This document shows positions 1-8,839 of a stretch of 64,000 bases of DNA, piece after piece. Where the stretch lies: contig OW818654.1 of assembly GCA_942492935.1 (NCBI GenBank), positions 3,844,001 through 3,908,000 of the forward strand. Reading direction: 5' to 3'. The DNA comes from JANJUO01 sp942492935 (GTDB lineage Bacteria; Bacteroidota; Ignavibacteria; Kapaibacteriales; UBA2268). Within the stretch, counting starts at the first letter, position 1. Each line of letters opens with the position of its first letter. The notes beneath the pieces were generated by a model that did not search any database, was not told the origin of the DNA, and worked only from the letters and a program-made list of their open reading frames with translations. Position numbers and translations under genes: made by a program.

Positions 1-1384
1 CATCAATTTTACTATGGTCTAAAATAAAATCTTCCAAATGAGTAGCAGAAATGCGTGGCAATCCCGACCAGTATAACTCTTCATCATAACTTGAACGCCT
101 CAAATATTCAAGTTCTGCATATCTATTCAAAAATTTGAAAGGAGATTTAGCAATTGAGTAAAAACTTTTTTTGAATAAAGATGGCATATTATCATACATT
201 TTCCAATATGAATTATAGAATTCCCACTCTCGTCTCATCCACTTGTAACCAACAAATTGTTCATCACTACCCTCACCCACTTGAATTACAGTAGTCCCAG
301 AATCTTTAGTCAATTTACTTAAAAAATAAAGTGGCATACAAACAGGGTCGCCATTTGGTTCATCAGTATGAAAATTGATTTTATGCAAGGCATCAAAACA
401 ATCTTTTTCGTCAATTAAAATTTCTTTGTGATTTGTTTTGAATAAATCTGAAATTTGCTTCGCATACCCAAGTTCATTATATTTTTCTAATTCCTTAAAA
501 CCAACAGTAAATGTATCAATAGGTCTGTCCATCAATTCTGCCATCAAAGCAACATTTAAGCTTGAATCAATTCCACCACTTAGAAATACCCCAAAGGGTA
601 CATCACTCATCATTCTATCTTTTACAGCTACTCTCAATAATCGAATTACTTCATCTTGAATTTCTTTATCATTTAGTGTTGTATAGTTCTTAGTTTGAGC
701 AATTGGAGACCAGTATTTATTGATTTTCAAATCGCCATTCTGTTTTAGAATTCCATAACTACCAGGGGGTAATTTTTTAATACCAGAAAATAAACTCTCA
801 CTACCGGACATAACATAATTCAAATAAATAGGAATTTCTTCAAAATTCAATTCTTTTTTAATTGCATGATGCTGAAAAATAGATTTAATTTCAGAGCCGA
901 AAACAAATCTTCCTGATTGAAAATGATAATAAAACGGTTTAATTCCAATTCTATCCCTTGCAAAGAATAATTCCTTTTTTTCATTATCCCAAATTGCAAT
1001 TGCCCACATTCCGACTAACTTCTGAAGTAAATCAGCACCCCATTCAGCATAACCATTTAGGATAGTTTCTGTATCTGTGCCTGAGCGATAATTATAACCA
1101 AGCGATATCAACTCCTCTCTAATAATTTGGTGATTATAAATTTCACCGTTAAAAACAATTGTATATCTTTCATCATGTGAAAACATTGGTTGATTTCCAA
1201 GAGGACTTAAATCAATGATTGCGAGCCGTCTAAATGAAAATCCACATTTATGGTCTTCTGATATCCATTGGCCATCGCTATCAGGACCACGATGAATAAT
1301 AATATCACTCATTTTCTTGAGCAATTCAAAATTTATAGTAGAATTTGCTGACGCTGTTTCGATTATTCCTGCAATACCACACAT
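1..1384 (-). CDS. asnB: Asparagine synthase (glutamine-hydrolysing), 3' end missing
   Basis: Makes asparagine from aspartate, ATP and glutamine in the cytoplasm. The start is fixed by MCGIAG, which puts the nucleophilic Cys at residue 2 of the class II glutaminase domain. Further on are RGPDSDGQW and FNGEIYNH (glutaminase), then FLSGGIDSS, the PP-loop of the synthetase domain. About 461 codons are present; the family usually has 600-660 residues, so roughly the last quarter lies beyond the left edge. It lies 13 bp downstream of pdxJ on the same strand and may be cotranscribed. AsnB paralogues of this type also occur in polysaccharide clusters, so a role in sugar or amide modification cannot be excluded. 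Family assignment is firm. Confidence 0.95.
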   Translation of the reverse strand, partial: MCGIAGIIETASANSTINFELLKKMSDIIIHRGPDSDGQWISEDHKCGFSFRRLAIIDLSPLGNQPMFSHDERYTIVFNGEIYNHQIIREELISLGYNYRSGTDTETILNGYAEWGADLLQKLVGMWAIAIWDNEKKELFFARDRIGIKPFYYHFQSGRFVFGSEIKSIFQHHAIKKELNFEEIPIYLNYVMSGSESLFSGIKKLPPGSYGILKQNGDLKINKYWSPIAQTKNYTTLNDKEIQDEVIRLLRVAVKDRMMSDVPFGVFLSGGIDSSLNVALMAELMDRPIDTFTVGFKELEKYNELGYAKQISDLFKTNHKEILIDEKDCFDALHKINFHTDEPNGDPVCMPLYFLSKLTKDSGTTVIQVGEGSDEQFVGYKWMRREWEFYNSYWKMYDNMPSLFKKSFYSIAKSPFKFLNRYAELEYLRRSSYDEELYWSGLPRISATHLEDFILDHSKID

Positions 1385-1397
1385 TTATTACATTTTC

Positions 1398-2111
1398 CTA
1401 TTTTAGTAATTCAAGCATATCACGAACCGCTTTTTCAATTCCAGTAAAAACAGCCCTTGCAATAATTGAATGACCGATGCTAAATTCATCAATTTCTTTA
1501 ATACTTGCAATTGGTTTAATATTGAAATAATTCAAACCATGTCCGGCAGCAATTTTTAAACCTTTTTTATGAGCATATTCAACAGCGATTTTAATTTTTT
1601 CAAATTCTTCAAAATGCTTATTTTTAGTATAAAGAGTTGCATAATGACCTGTGTGAAGTTCAACCATATCACCTTTTGCTTCAATAACAGCATCAATTTG
1701 CTCTATCGATGGCTCAATGAAATAACTAATTTCAATACCTTTTTCGTGCATTCTTTCTGACAAATTAAGATACTTCGGGATATTTGCTTTTACATCAAGA
1801 CCACCTTCAGTAGTTAATTCCAATCTATGTTCGGGAACTATAGTAACCAAATCTGGAATTACATCAAGAGCAATTTTGATTATTTCTTCATTTGCCGCCA
1901 TTTCCAAATCAAATTTTGTTTGAACAACTTGCTTCAATAATCTCACATCACGGTCTGAAGCGTGTCTTCTGTCCTCACGTAAATGGCAAACAATCCCTTC
2001 AGCACCGGCAAGTTCACAAATAGTTGCAGCAGTTATTGGATCTGGCTCAACTCCACCGCGGGCTTGTCTTAATGTAGCTACATGGTCTATATTAATATTT
2101 AATCTGCTCAT
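1398..2111 (-). CDS. pdxJ: Pyridoxine 5'-phosphate synthase PdxJ
   Basis: Condenses 1-deoxyxylulose 5-phosphate with 3-amino-2-oxopropyl phosphate to pyridoxine 5'-phosphate, in DXP-dependent vitamin B6 synthesis. The 237 residues match the usual family size. The diagnostic N-terminus LNINIDHVATLRQARGG, the active-site HLREDRRH, the EMAAN segment and the phosphate-binding AAGHGLNY are all present. The ATG start puts INIDHVA at its usual place. It is followed 13 bp later by asnB; the gap to the upstream envelope operon is 165 bp with a hairpin, so it probably has its own promoter. Confidence 0.97.
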   Translation of the reverse strand: MSRLNINIDHVATLRQARGGVEPDPITAATICELAGAEGIVCHLREDRRHASDRDVRLLKQVVQTKFDLEMAANEEIIKIALDVIPDLVTIVPEHRLELTTEGGLDVKANIPKYLNLSERMHEKGIEISYFIEPSIEQIDAVIEAKGDMVELHTGHYATLYTKNKHFEEFEKIKIAVEYAHKKGLKIAAGHGLNYFNIKPIASIKEIDEFSIGHSIIARAVFTGIEKAVRDMLELLK

Positions 2112-2202
2112 AATTTCTTTTCAATACATAAATAATAAAATACAAAATTATGAAAAAAAAAGAACATAAATGTTGTATTTGGGAAAATTCTAAGGGCTTT
2201 AC

Positions 2203-2230
2203 AAAATGACACCTCAAATTATGTCATTTT
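2203..2230 (-). terminator. Possible terminator hairpin after the envelope operon
   Basis: Inverted repeat AAAATGACA / TGTCATTTT (9-bp stem, 10-nt loop), 47 bp after the stop of the 928-residue lipoprotein gene. The stem ends in T's but no long U tract follows, so it may be a weak terminator or a repeat relic. Confidence 0.4.
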
Positions 2231-2276
2231 ATTCAAGCCACTGTATTTTTTAAATCCCCCCAAAAAAATCTTTCGA

Positions 2277-5063
2277 TTATTCTCCACAATTGATTTTTGG
2301 ATTACAACAAGGTGTTTTTTCTACATATTTGTTATTAATTTTGATTAAATCAATATATAAATTAATTCTTCTTACTGGGTCGTAATCTTCTATATCATCT
2401 CTGAATACTTTGTCATAATATTTACCTTCAGCAAGAATTATTATCCTTGCCTTTTCAATTGCTTTATACATCTCTTCTTCATTTTCAAAATTTTGTGTTG
2501 GATAGAAAACTAATCCTTTGTTTAAATATGAATTAAACTTAGCATTATTTTTTAATCTTTTGAACAACTCATTAAAGCCGTAAAATACTCTCAATTTTGA
2601 TAAATTTTCATTATCATAAGATAATGAAGCACCATTAGACAATTTTTCTTTGATAAGTGAAATTTTCCCATCTTTGTCTTTTTTACCTTGCATATATTCG
2701 ATTGTAGTGCCAATATAATTACATTTATCTGCCTTACGTTCATCACTATATGCTTCAATTTTGATTAAAATTTTTGTTCCTGAAGTAAGTGAATCCAAAG
2801 ATTCCAATGCAGGTATAAATCTATTAACAATTTCATCTCTCATAACTAACAAATTTCTATCAACACTAACAGCATAATCTTGATACATTTTTTTTCTTCT
2901 TTCTCTTGCTTCTGAATTACCTACTCCATAAAATCTATGTTTTGGATGTAATTCAATATAACCCGCAGATTCTAAATAATTCCCTTTTTGAAAATCATTT
3001 AAATGCTGAATATAGCCATCAGTAGTGTTCACTTTCCAGAATGCAGTTTGAAAATAAGGCACATTTTTGTTGTAACTATGTTCAATATCAGTGAAATTAC
3101 AAGAGCAAGGCGGTTTAACATAATAAACAGGTTTCAAGTAAATAGTATCATTTATATAAACACTATGTTTCAATTCTGAATTGATATAAATTCTACCGAA
3201 ATGAGTTAATTCAGATTTTGCAACAGCTCCAACAGCACTTATAAATGTAGTATCAAACACTTGAGTAGTATCGTAAACTATAGTTTTGTAGGATTTCTGT
3301 ACAATTTTACCGCCTTCAAACCATTCCTTTTTTGTAATTACTTGCTTAGTTACTTCAATGAATGTGTTTTCTTTGATAAATTTTAAAGTATCAGAAATAT
3401 TTTTATCAATTTGAATATTCTTTTTCTTGAAAATTGTATCACAAGGAACTACACAAGGTTTATAAGATACATCTTTGATGATTTCATTTCTTGTTTCAGT
3501 AATATTATTACTTGTAGTTTTGAAATCAATTGCAGGTTGAACTCTGTTCATTTCTGTAATTGGGTACAATTCTTTCACAATATTTGTATCATATTTTACA
3601 ATTAATTTAGCATTTTCAACAGAATCATATTTGGTGATAATTTCTCTTTTTTTAATTATTGGTAGTAATTTCGTAATTTTTCTTGCTTGATAATATTGAA
3701 GTAATGAATCACCTTCTTCTTCACAAAATAGTGAATTTTGATTCGAACCACCAAATACATCATAAGTTTTACCTAATTCAACATCAAAAGAATTTGATTC
3801 GCTATTTGAAATAATTTCTACTTCAGATTGAACATCAACTAATTTGATAATTGGTTTTTGAATTATTCTATTTGGAATTTCCATATCTATTACAGAAACA
3901 TTTATTTTAGCAATTGGAGCTGGCGGAGGTGGTGGAGGTGGTTCTGGGGTACATTCCAACTCATAATTAAATGAATAAATATCATAGTTACCTTTATTAA
4001 TGATAACTGTATCTTTAGATTTTTTTAATTGAGTTGCTTGGGTATTCCTATTTGAGGACAAGAATAATGATTTAATTTCAGTATTATTATATGGTATAGA
4101 TATATAAGGAAAAAACTCATTGGAATAAGTATTAATGTAAATAGAATCAATATCTGTTTCCTTTCCTTTCGGTAATAGAATTGGTTCAGATTTTACTGTC
4201 ATTATTTCCTGAACATAATCAATTGCAATATCAGATACAAAAATGTCATAATCTCCATTTCGATTTGATGAGAAAAATAATTTCGGTGAAATGTTTAAAC
4301 AAGCAACAAAAGGACTAATTTCATTGAAATTTTCAGTGTTAATTTTACTTTGAAATTCAAAAGTTTTTGCATTAGACCATTTTCCATTTTTATAAAAAGA
4401 ATAGAATAAATCGGTATGTCCTTTAATTAATGTTTTATTTTGCAAATCAACCGTTTTTGAATATGGGCTATTTCTATCTGATGACCAAATCAATAATTTA
4501 TTACAGAATGAATCAACAGCTGAAAAAGGATGCGAATCCCAAAAGTCAGAATTAATTTCATTCGGCAAAGCTGTAAATACTGGTTTACTATTCACAAATT
4601 CAAAATAAAATAAATCTGTGCCACCAACACTACCCCAAAATGGTAAATTTAAGGCAAAATTGTAATTTGAATCTGTTGGATGCGATAAAGCTACAAATCC
4701 AGCGTTTGAAGTTAAATATGAAACTGCTTCCAATTTATTAGTAAGATTCTGAATTACCGATTCGTAATTATTTTCAAAATCTTTTCCCATTAAATCACTA
4801 AAGAACTTGTATGAAGGGCTAATTTCCAAATTATCATTATTTGTAATTGAATTTTCTCTGTAATAGCTTTCAATACAATTTTTTGCTTTTACTCTCTGAT
4901 ATGGTGCTAATTCATCTTTAAAAGTATTAATAGAATCTCTTACAACTCTGAAATTGTCAACATTCCTAATTGGTAATTTTCTTGAAGGAACATTGGTACA
5001 AGAAACAACAAATACTAAAAGTATTAATAAGCCGAAAAATGTTAAATTTGTATAATTTTTCAT
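2277..5063 (-). CDS. Large PD40/OmpA-like envelope lipoprotein
   Basis: A 928-residue exported lipoprotein: a hydrophobic signal is followed by VVSC with the lipid-attachment Cys at about residue 22. The N-terminal third has WD40-like PD40 segments (FFSSNRNGDYDIF and LFLSSNRN). A seven-proline run follows at about residues 380-390, then a long middle region unlike anything I recognise. The C-terminus has an OmpA-like stretch (LIKIEAYSDERKADKCNYIG, near residue 770) resembling peptidoglycan-binding domains. PD40-plus-OmpA architectures occur in Bacteroidota envelope and gliding/T9SS-associated proteins. It is the last gene of a four-gene operon (12 bp gap upstream). It probably sits in the outer membrane facing the periplasm; the precise role is unknown. 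Confidence 0.8.
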   Translation of the reverse strand: MKNYTNLTFFGLLILLVFVVSCTNVPSRKLPIRNVDNFRVVRDSINTFKDELAPYQRVKAKNCIESYYRENSITNNDNLEISPSYKFFSDLMGKDFENNYESVIQNLTNKLEAVSYLTSNAGFVALSHPTDSNYNFALNLPFWGSVGGTDLFYFEFVNSKPVFTALPNEINSDFWDSHPFSAVDSFCNKLLIWSSDRNSPYSKTVDLQNKTLIKGHTDLFYSFYKNGKWSNAKTFEFQSKINTENFNEISPFVACLNISPKLFFSSNRNGDYDIFVSDIAIDYVQEIMTVKSEPILLPKGKETDIDSIYINTYSNEFFPYISIPYNNTEIKSLFLSSNRNTQATQLKKSKDTVIINKGNYDIYSFNYELECTPEPPPPPPPAPIAKINVSVIDMEIPNRIIQKPIIKLVDVQSEVEIISNSESNSFDVELGKTYDVFGGSNQNSLFCEEEGDSLLQYYQARKITKLLPIIKKREIITKYDSVENAKLIVKYDTNIVKELYPITEMNRVQPAIDFKTTSNNITETRNEIIKDVSYKPCVVPCDTIFKKKNIQIDKNISDTLKFIKENTFIEVTKQVITKKEWFEGGKIVQKSYKTIVYDTTQVFDTTFISAVGAVAKSELTHFGRIYINSELKHSVYINDTIYLKPVYYVKPPCSCNFTDIEHSYNKNVPYFQTAFWKVNTTDGYIQHLNDFQKGNYLESAGYIELHPKHRFYGVGNSEARERRKKMYQDYAVSVDRNLLVMRDEIVNRFIPALESLDSLTSGTKILIKIEAYSDERKADKCNYIGTTIEYMQGKKDKDGKISLIKEKLSNGASLSYDNENLSKLRVFYGFNELFKRLKNNAKFNSYLNKGLVFYPTQNFENEEEMYKAIEKARIIILAEGKYYDKVFRDDIEDYDPVRRINLYIDLIKINNKYVEKTPCCNPKINCGE

Positions 5064-5075
5064 CAGAATTATTCC

Positions 5076-5957
5076 TTATTTATCTAATGGATATAGCATA
5101 ATTGTAACTCTTTTTCTGAATGGAGTAATGTTTGATTCTCGTAATTCTGTTATAAAAAACACAAATCTTTTTCCATTTTTTGCTAAATATACATACACAT
5201 TACCAGGAATAACCCGCAAATCAACAGAACTTTTTTTATTTGCTAATGTTCTTAATTCACTTTCAGGTCCTGAACCAACTAATGGTACATTCGGCTGGCC
5301 AGATGTTCCAATTATTTTGCCATTTTTATCAGATACAATTACAGGATTTAAATCGTAATTAGTTACGACTGCTCCATTTTGATTTTTTCCATATTTGTTA
5401 TCATCTGTAAAATTATCGAAGGCAGAATTAATACTTGCTGAATTCCCTTTTACATAATCACAAAATGCTTGTGCATCTTCATCCAGATAGTTTTGGTCAA
5501 AAAGTGCAATACTTCCAGCAAAACGTAACATAGCATTAGGTTCGGAAGCAAGTAAATCTACATCTTTAACCAAAATATCTCCATTCAAATCTTCATTTGT
5601 TGGATAAGTATCCATTAAATTTGCATAATAAACAACATTATTTTCTGCAAATGGAACAGTTGCAATTGGAATTTGCTTATTATCCTTGAATCTGTTATCA
5701 TTTGGAAAACTTCCTGAACTTCCTGAATTTATAGGAAATTGATAAATTGCAATATTGTAATCTGCATCTAAAACTACACTATCTGGTGAACCATTTGTAC
5801 CCGGTATGATTGTATAATTTGGATTGAATTTTTCGATGGTAACAATTCTTGTTTCGCACAAATAAACAGGGTCTTGCTCACTAACTGGACAATCTGTACA
5901 AGATTGAAAAACTAACACACTGAGAATAAAAATTGATATTAAAATATATTTTTTCAT
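5076..5957 (-). CDS. Hypothetical lipoprotein
   Basis: 293 residues, beginning with a clear lipoprotein signal ending LVFQSC with the lipid Cys at residue 20. Two further cysteines follow at once (TDCPV...LCET). The rest is soluble, rich in Asn and Asp, with no recognised domain; the segment RKRVTIMLYPLDK closes the protein. It sits third in the envelope operon, 12 bp before the PD40/OmpA lipoprotein and 15 bp after the 431-residue lipoprotein, which suggests that the products act in one envelope complex. Function unknown. Confidence 0.75.
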   Translation of the reverse strand: MKKYILISIFILSVLVFQSCTDCPVSEQDPVYLCETRIVTIEKFNPNYTIIPGTNGSPDSVVLDADYNIAIYQFPINSGSSGSFPNDNRFKDNKQIPIATVPFAENNVVYYANLMDTYPTNEDLNGDILVKDVDLLASEPNAMLRFAGSIALFDQNYLDEDAQAFCDYVKGNSASINSAFDNFTDDNKYGKNQNGAVVTNYDLNPVIVSDKNGKIIGTSGQPNVPLVGSGPESELRTLANKKSSVDLRVIPGNVYVYLAKNGKRFVFFITELRESNITPFRKRVTIMLYPLDK

Positions 5958-5972
5958 ACTATTTTCCCTTTT

Positions 5973-7268
5973 TTAAAATGATAAACCGATTCTGAAAACA
6001 ATTGCATTTAATCGTCTGTTATGTGGTATCAATAAACCTGATGATATTGATTTATCGCCATAAGAAATAGACCTAAAGCCGAGGTCAGTCGAAAAATCAA
6101 TATGCTTATTTATAGGAATATCTAATCCAACACCAAATCCAAAATCAAGAGGTAATGAAATATCCACATCGGGTGCATCAAAGTCAATCCCATTTTGGCA
6201 ATCTTCGTTAAAATTGATGCTGAATAAATCAATAGATAATTCATCAATACTTGCACCAAATATTCCATAAACAAAAGGATTGATACAAGGTCTAACTTCA
6301 TATTCAATAATGTTCTCTTTTTTTTGTAATTCAATCAACACGCTTGGATTGATTTTAGATATAACAATTAACGAATCGCTACAGCCATCAATGCTTCTAA
6401 CATAAAGTGAATCATACTCAATATAATTCTCCAATTTCTTTAATGTATCGGTTTTACTTAAATCAATTCTTTTAGTGTTACGCATTAAATCGTACCTACC
6501 ATAGAGAGCTAACATTGAACGCTTTTGTGATATTGTATCAAATATATTCATAGTTTCTACATTTGTGGAATACATCAAGCCCAATGCCCATCTTTTTGAT
6601 TCACCTAAACGAATTCCTAAAGCTACATCAATCAACCAATCATCTTTTCCAATTTCAATACCATTCATTGAAATATCATTATATAATCCCATTCCAGCTT
6701 TAAATTCAGCAAACCACCATTTCAAATCTCTCTCCGGACATTCAAAACATAATAAACAAGGAATATTCATATCAAGATTTATTTTCTCACAAGGGCATGG
6801 AATTGTACAAGTATCAAGCCGAGTTGTATCAACTGGAACTTCCCTTAATTCCAAAGGAAGAAGTGGCTCATTGAAAGTTTCAAAATAATTAATATTATTA
6901 TACTGATTTTTCTCCAAATATGACATTTTAATTCCTACCATATCGACATCTTCAAGGGGAATTTTCTCAACAATATTTTCTTTTTTGAGTGTTGAATCAA
7001 CAAATAAAACCCATCCCTTATAATTATAATTTGTAGCGGAATTTGTAGGGCAAGAATCAGGAAAACCATTGAATTCAATTTTCAACACTTCACCTCTTAA
7101 AGTACTACCGCTTCTGAAGCCCTTATTGTCAGGTAAAGCGTTATACTTTTTGGCAACTGATGATTTTATTCTGACTGCATCATCCCTTTGAACTTTTTCT
7201 GAGCAAGATATTAGAATTAATATTCCCGCTAATAATACTATTAATTTCAAATTTCTATGTATTTTCAT
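5973..7268 (-). CDS. Outer-membrane barrel lipoprotein with a cysteine cluster
   Basis: 431 residues. A signal peptide ends ILISC with the lipid Cys at residue 22. A soluble region holds six cysteines at residues 154, 158, 160, 171, 174 and 177 (CPCEK and CLLCFEC segments). From about residue 185 the pattern is one of amphipathic strands ending NAIVFRIGLSF, with the terminal Phe typical of outer-membrane beta-barrels. Its start overlaps the stop of the upstream barrel gene in an ATGA junction, so translation is probably coupled. A lipoprotein-barrel hybrid with a cysteine-rich neck is inferred from sequence character; I do not recognise a named family. Confidence 0.75.
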   Translation of the reverse strand: MKIHRNLKLIVLLAGILILISCSEKVQRDDAVRIKSSVAKKYNALPDNKGFRSGSTLRGEVLKIEFNGFPDSCPTNSATNYNYKGWVLFVDSTLKKENIVEKIPLEDVDMVGIKMSYLEKNQYNNINYFETFNEPLLPLELREVPVDTTRLDTCTIPCPCEKINLDMNIPCLLCFECPERDLKWWFAEFKAGMGLYNDISMNGIEIGKDDWLIDVALGIRLGESKRWALGLMYSTNVETMNIFDTISQKRSMLALYGRYDLMRNTKRIDLSKTDTLKKLENYIEYDSLYVRSIDGCSDSLIVISKINPSVLIELQKKENIIEYEVRPCINPFVYGIFGASIDELSIDLFSINFNEDCQNGIDFDAPDVDISLPLDFGFGVGLDIPINKHIDFSTDLGFRSISYGDKSISSGLLIPHNRRLNAIVFRIGLSF

Positions 7269-7819
7269 AATCCAATACTCAAAGTAATACCAGAATTAAT
7301 CATATTTAATTTCTCTCGGGCATCAGCACGATAAATAGTATTTGGTGCTGAGTATATACTATTTAATTCAATCATCCAGCACTTTTGGAATAATTTAAAA
7401 TTAAATGCAATACCAATTCCAATACCTGCACCAATTCCAATTTTAGAAAGTTCATCAGTTGCTGTAATTGAACTTATTGATAAATTTGCATAAATATATG
7501 GAATAATTTTATTATCATAGCAATTATTTGTAAACGGAGCGTATTTTATTTGTGGAGTTAATTCTGCAATTGTTTCAAAATATTTAATCTGCTCATCTTG
7601 TGGTTCAAATTTTGTGTAATTGATTCTTAAACCATACCATAACTTGCAAAACTGTCTATTTTCTAATTGGATATTATAACCAATAGCATCTTTGTTATAA
7701 TCAGCGAATTTTTCCATTGGCATCAAGTAGTTAATTCCACCTCCAATATATAATTGACTGTATAAACTGCTGCTCAGAAGGAAAAATACTATAATTAATA
7801 CGTAATTAATTGTTTTCAA
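7265..7819 (-). CDS. Small outer-membrane beta-barrel protein
   Basis: 184 residues with a signal peptide (about residues 1-21, cleavage near LYSQ) followed by alternating glycine/aromatic strands such as LYIGGGINYLMP and IGAGIGIGIAF, ending GITLSIGL. Size and pattern fit a PorT/OmpX-like eight-stranded barrel, although no family motif fixes this. It is the first gene of the four-gene envelope operon and overlaps the next by 4 bp. Upstream lies a long repeat-bearing intergenic region that must contain the operon promoter. Confidence 0.75.
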   Translation of the reverse strand: MKTINYVLIIVFFLLSSSLYSQLYIGGGINYLMPMEKFADYNKDAIGYNIQLENRQFCKLWYGLRINYTKFEPQDEQIKYFETIAELTPQIKYAPFTNNCYDNKIIPYIYANLSISSITATDELSKIGIGAGIGIGIAFNFKLFQKCWMIELNSIYSAPNTIYRADAREKLNMINSGITLSIGL

Positions 7820-8041
7820 ATATGCCTCAAAATATTAAAACAACAATACTAAAATTCATCAATACAAAATTATTAATAATTACGACAAATCAAAACATTT
7901 GTTGTAACTATTCAGTCGCCAGCTGAAAAAATCAGGTGCAAAAAACAGCTAACTATGTTTATAAACTTTCCGGAGGTTCCAAACAAGTATGTTTATTTTG
8001 ATAGTACTTTAATGATAAAAATTCTTGCATATTCTTAGAAC

Positions 8042-8215
8042 ATCACGTAGTGATGGTATTATGGTAATAAATATTAATGACAAAATTATATTTATCACGT
8101 AGTGATTATATTATTCTAACTCATAATATTTCAAAATGTTACCAAAATATAATCACTACGTGATAACACATCAAACAGTAATTCACTTGTTACCATAATA
8201 AAATCACTACGTGAT
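8042..8215. repeat. Nested inverted repeat built from four 13-bp boxes
   Basis: The box ATCACGTAGTGAT occurs at 8042-8054 and 8094-8106, and its reverse complement ATCACTACGTGAT at 8152-8164 and 8203-8215. The inner pair extends to a perfect 19-bp stem (8094-8112 with 8146-8164). The outer pair extends to about 26 bp with two mismatches (8042-8067 with 8190-8215). The whole can fold as a hairpin within a hairpin, and each box is itself a short dyad (ATCAC, 3 nt, GTGAT). Confidence 0.85.
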
Positions 8216-8340
8216 AATAGTGATTGTAGTAATAGCTTTGTACGATAATATTATAGCTACTTGAGCAACATTGCGTTAGAATAAACATACCTGTATTTAG
8301 CTGATTACAAATAAATTTACAATTTGAAAAAGACAATGTA

Positions 8341-8372
8341 AAAAAAGCGGGAAATCATTTCTAATTTCCCGC
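8341..8372 (-). terminator. Rho-independent terminator of the redox cluster
   Basis: On the minus strand GCGGGAAAT pairs with ATTTCCCGC across a short loop and is followed directly by six T's. It lies 39 bp past the stop of the small cytochrome gene, closing the redox cluster. Confidence 0.85.
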
Positions 8373-8410
8373 TCATTTATTAATCTCTGATATTTATCAC
8401 TGAGAGTTAT

Positions 8411-8758
8411 TTATTTTAAACCTGCAAGCCATTTTACTAAAATATCAAAATCAGCTTCTTCGCCTTTGAAAGCAACAGCATGTTTTTTGTCATTTTTGGT
8501 TTCTTCTTTCTTTAAATATTTTTTCAAGAAATCAGCAGTATTTGATTCACCAACTTTTGACAAATCTACAGTTTTATCTGTTTTTTTCTTAGCTTCTATA
8601 GTTTGTGAATCAACACTATGACAATTGATACATTTAGCATCAACAAATACTGTTTTGCCATCTTTGGCAGCATCCTGAGCCATCATCATTGATGTTGAAA
8701 GCCCGAAAAGTAACCCAGCAATAATGCTTAGGGCAAGGATTCTTTTCATTAATTTCAT
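8411..8758 (-). CDS. Small periplasmic monoheme c-type cytochrome
   Basis: 115 residues with a signal peptide (to about residue 27, MMMAQ) and one heme-attachment motif, CINCH, at residues 43-47. The C-terminal helix ADFDILVKWLAGLK is typical of small class I cytochromes c. The start is supported by AAGGAG eight bases before the ATG. No Met occurs after the heme motif; where the family usually has its axial Met the sequence reads KKHAVAFKG, so a His or no side chain may be the sixth ligand. It is the last gene of the redox cluster and is followed by a strong terminator. It probably shuttles electrons in the periplasm. Confidence 0.9.
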   Translation of the reverse strand: MKLMKRILALSIIAGLLFGLSTSMMMAQDAAKDGKTVFVDAKCINCHSVDSQTIEAKKKTDKTVDLSKVGESNTADFLKKYLKKEETKNDKKHAVAFKGEEADFDILVKWLAGLK

Positions 8759-8839
8759 ATAAACTACTCCTTTTTAGGAAATATTAATTAAACAAAATCA
8801 CAATAACAATTACGAAAAAAAATGAATTTTTTCCAATAT

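Larger units (their letters stand above)
7820..8410. other. Intergenic region with repeats, no gene seen
   Basis: 591 bp between the envelope operon and the redox cluster. I see no coding potential on either strand. It holds a diverged copy of the AGTCGCC...GCTAAC intergenic repeat at 7912-7990, the nested inverted repeat at 8042-8215 and the cytochrome terminator at 8341-8372. Confidence 0.7.

Noticed and set aside
6122..6334. 70-codon minus-strand frame inside the barrel lipoprotein gene
   Set aside because: It lies in another frame of a well-supported gene and shows no protein features of its own.
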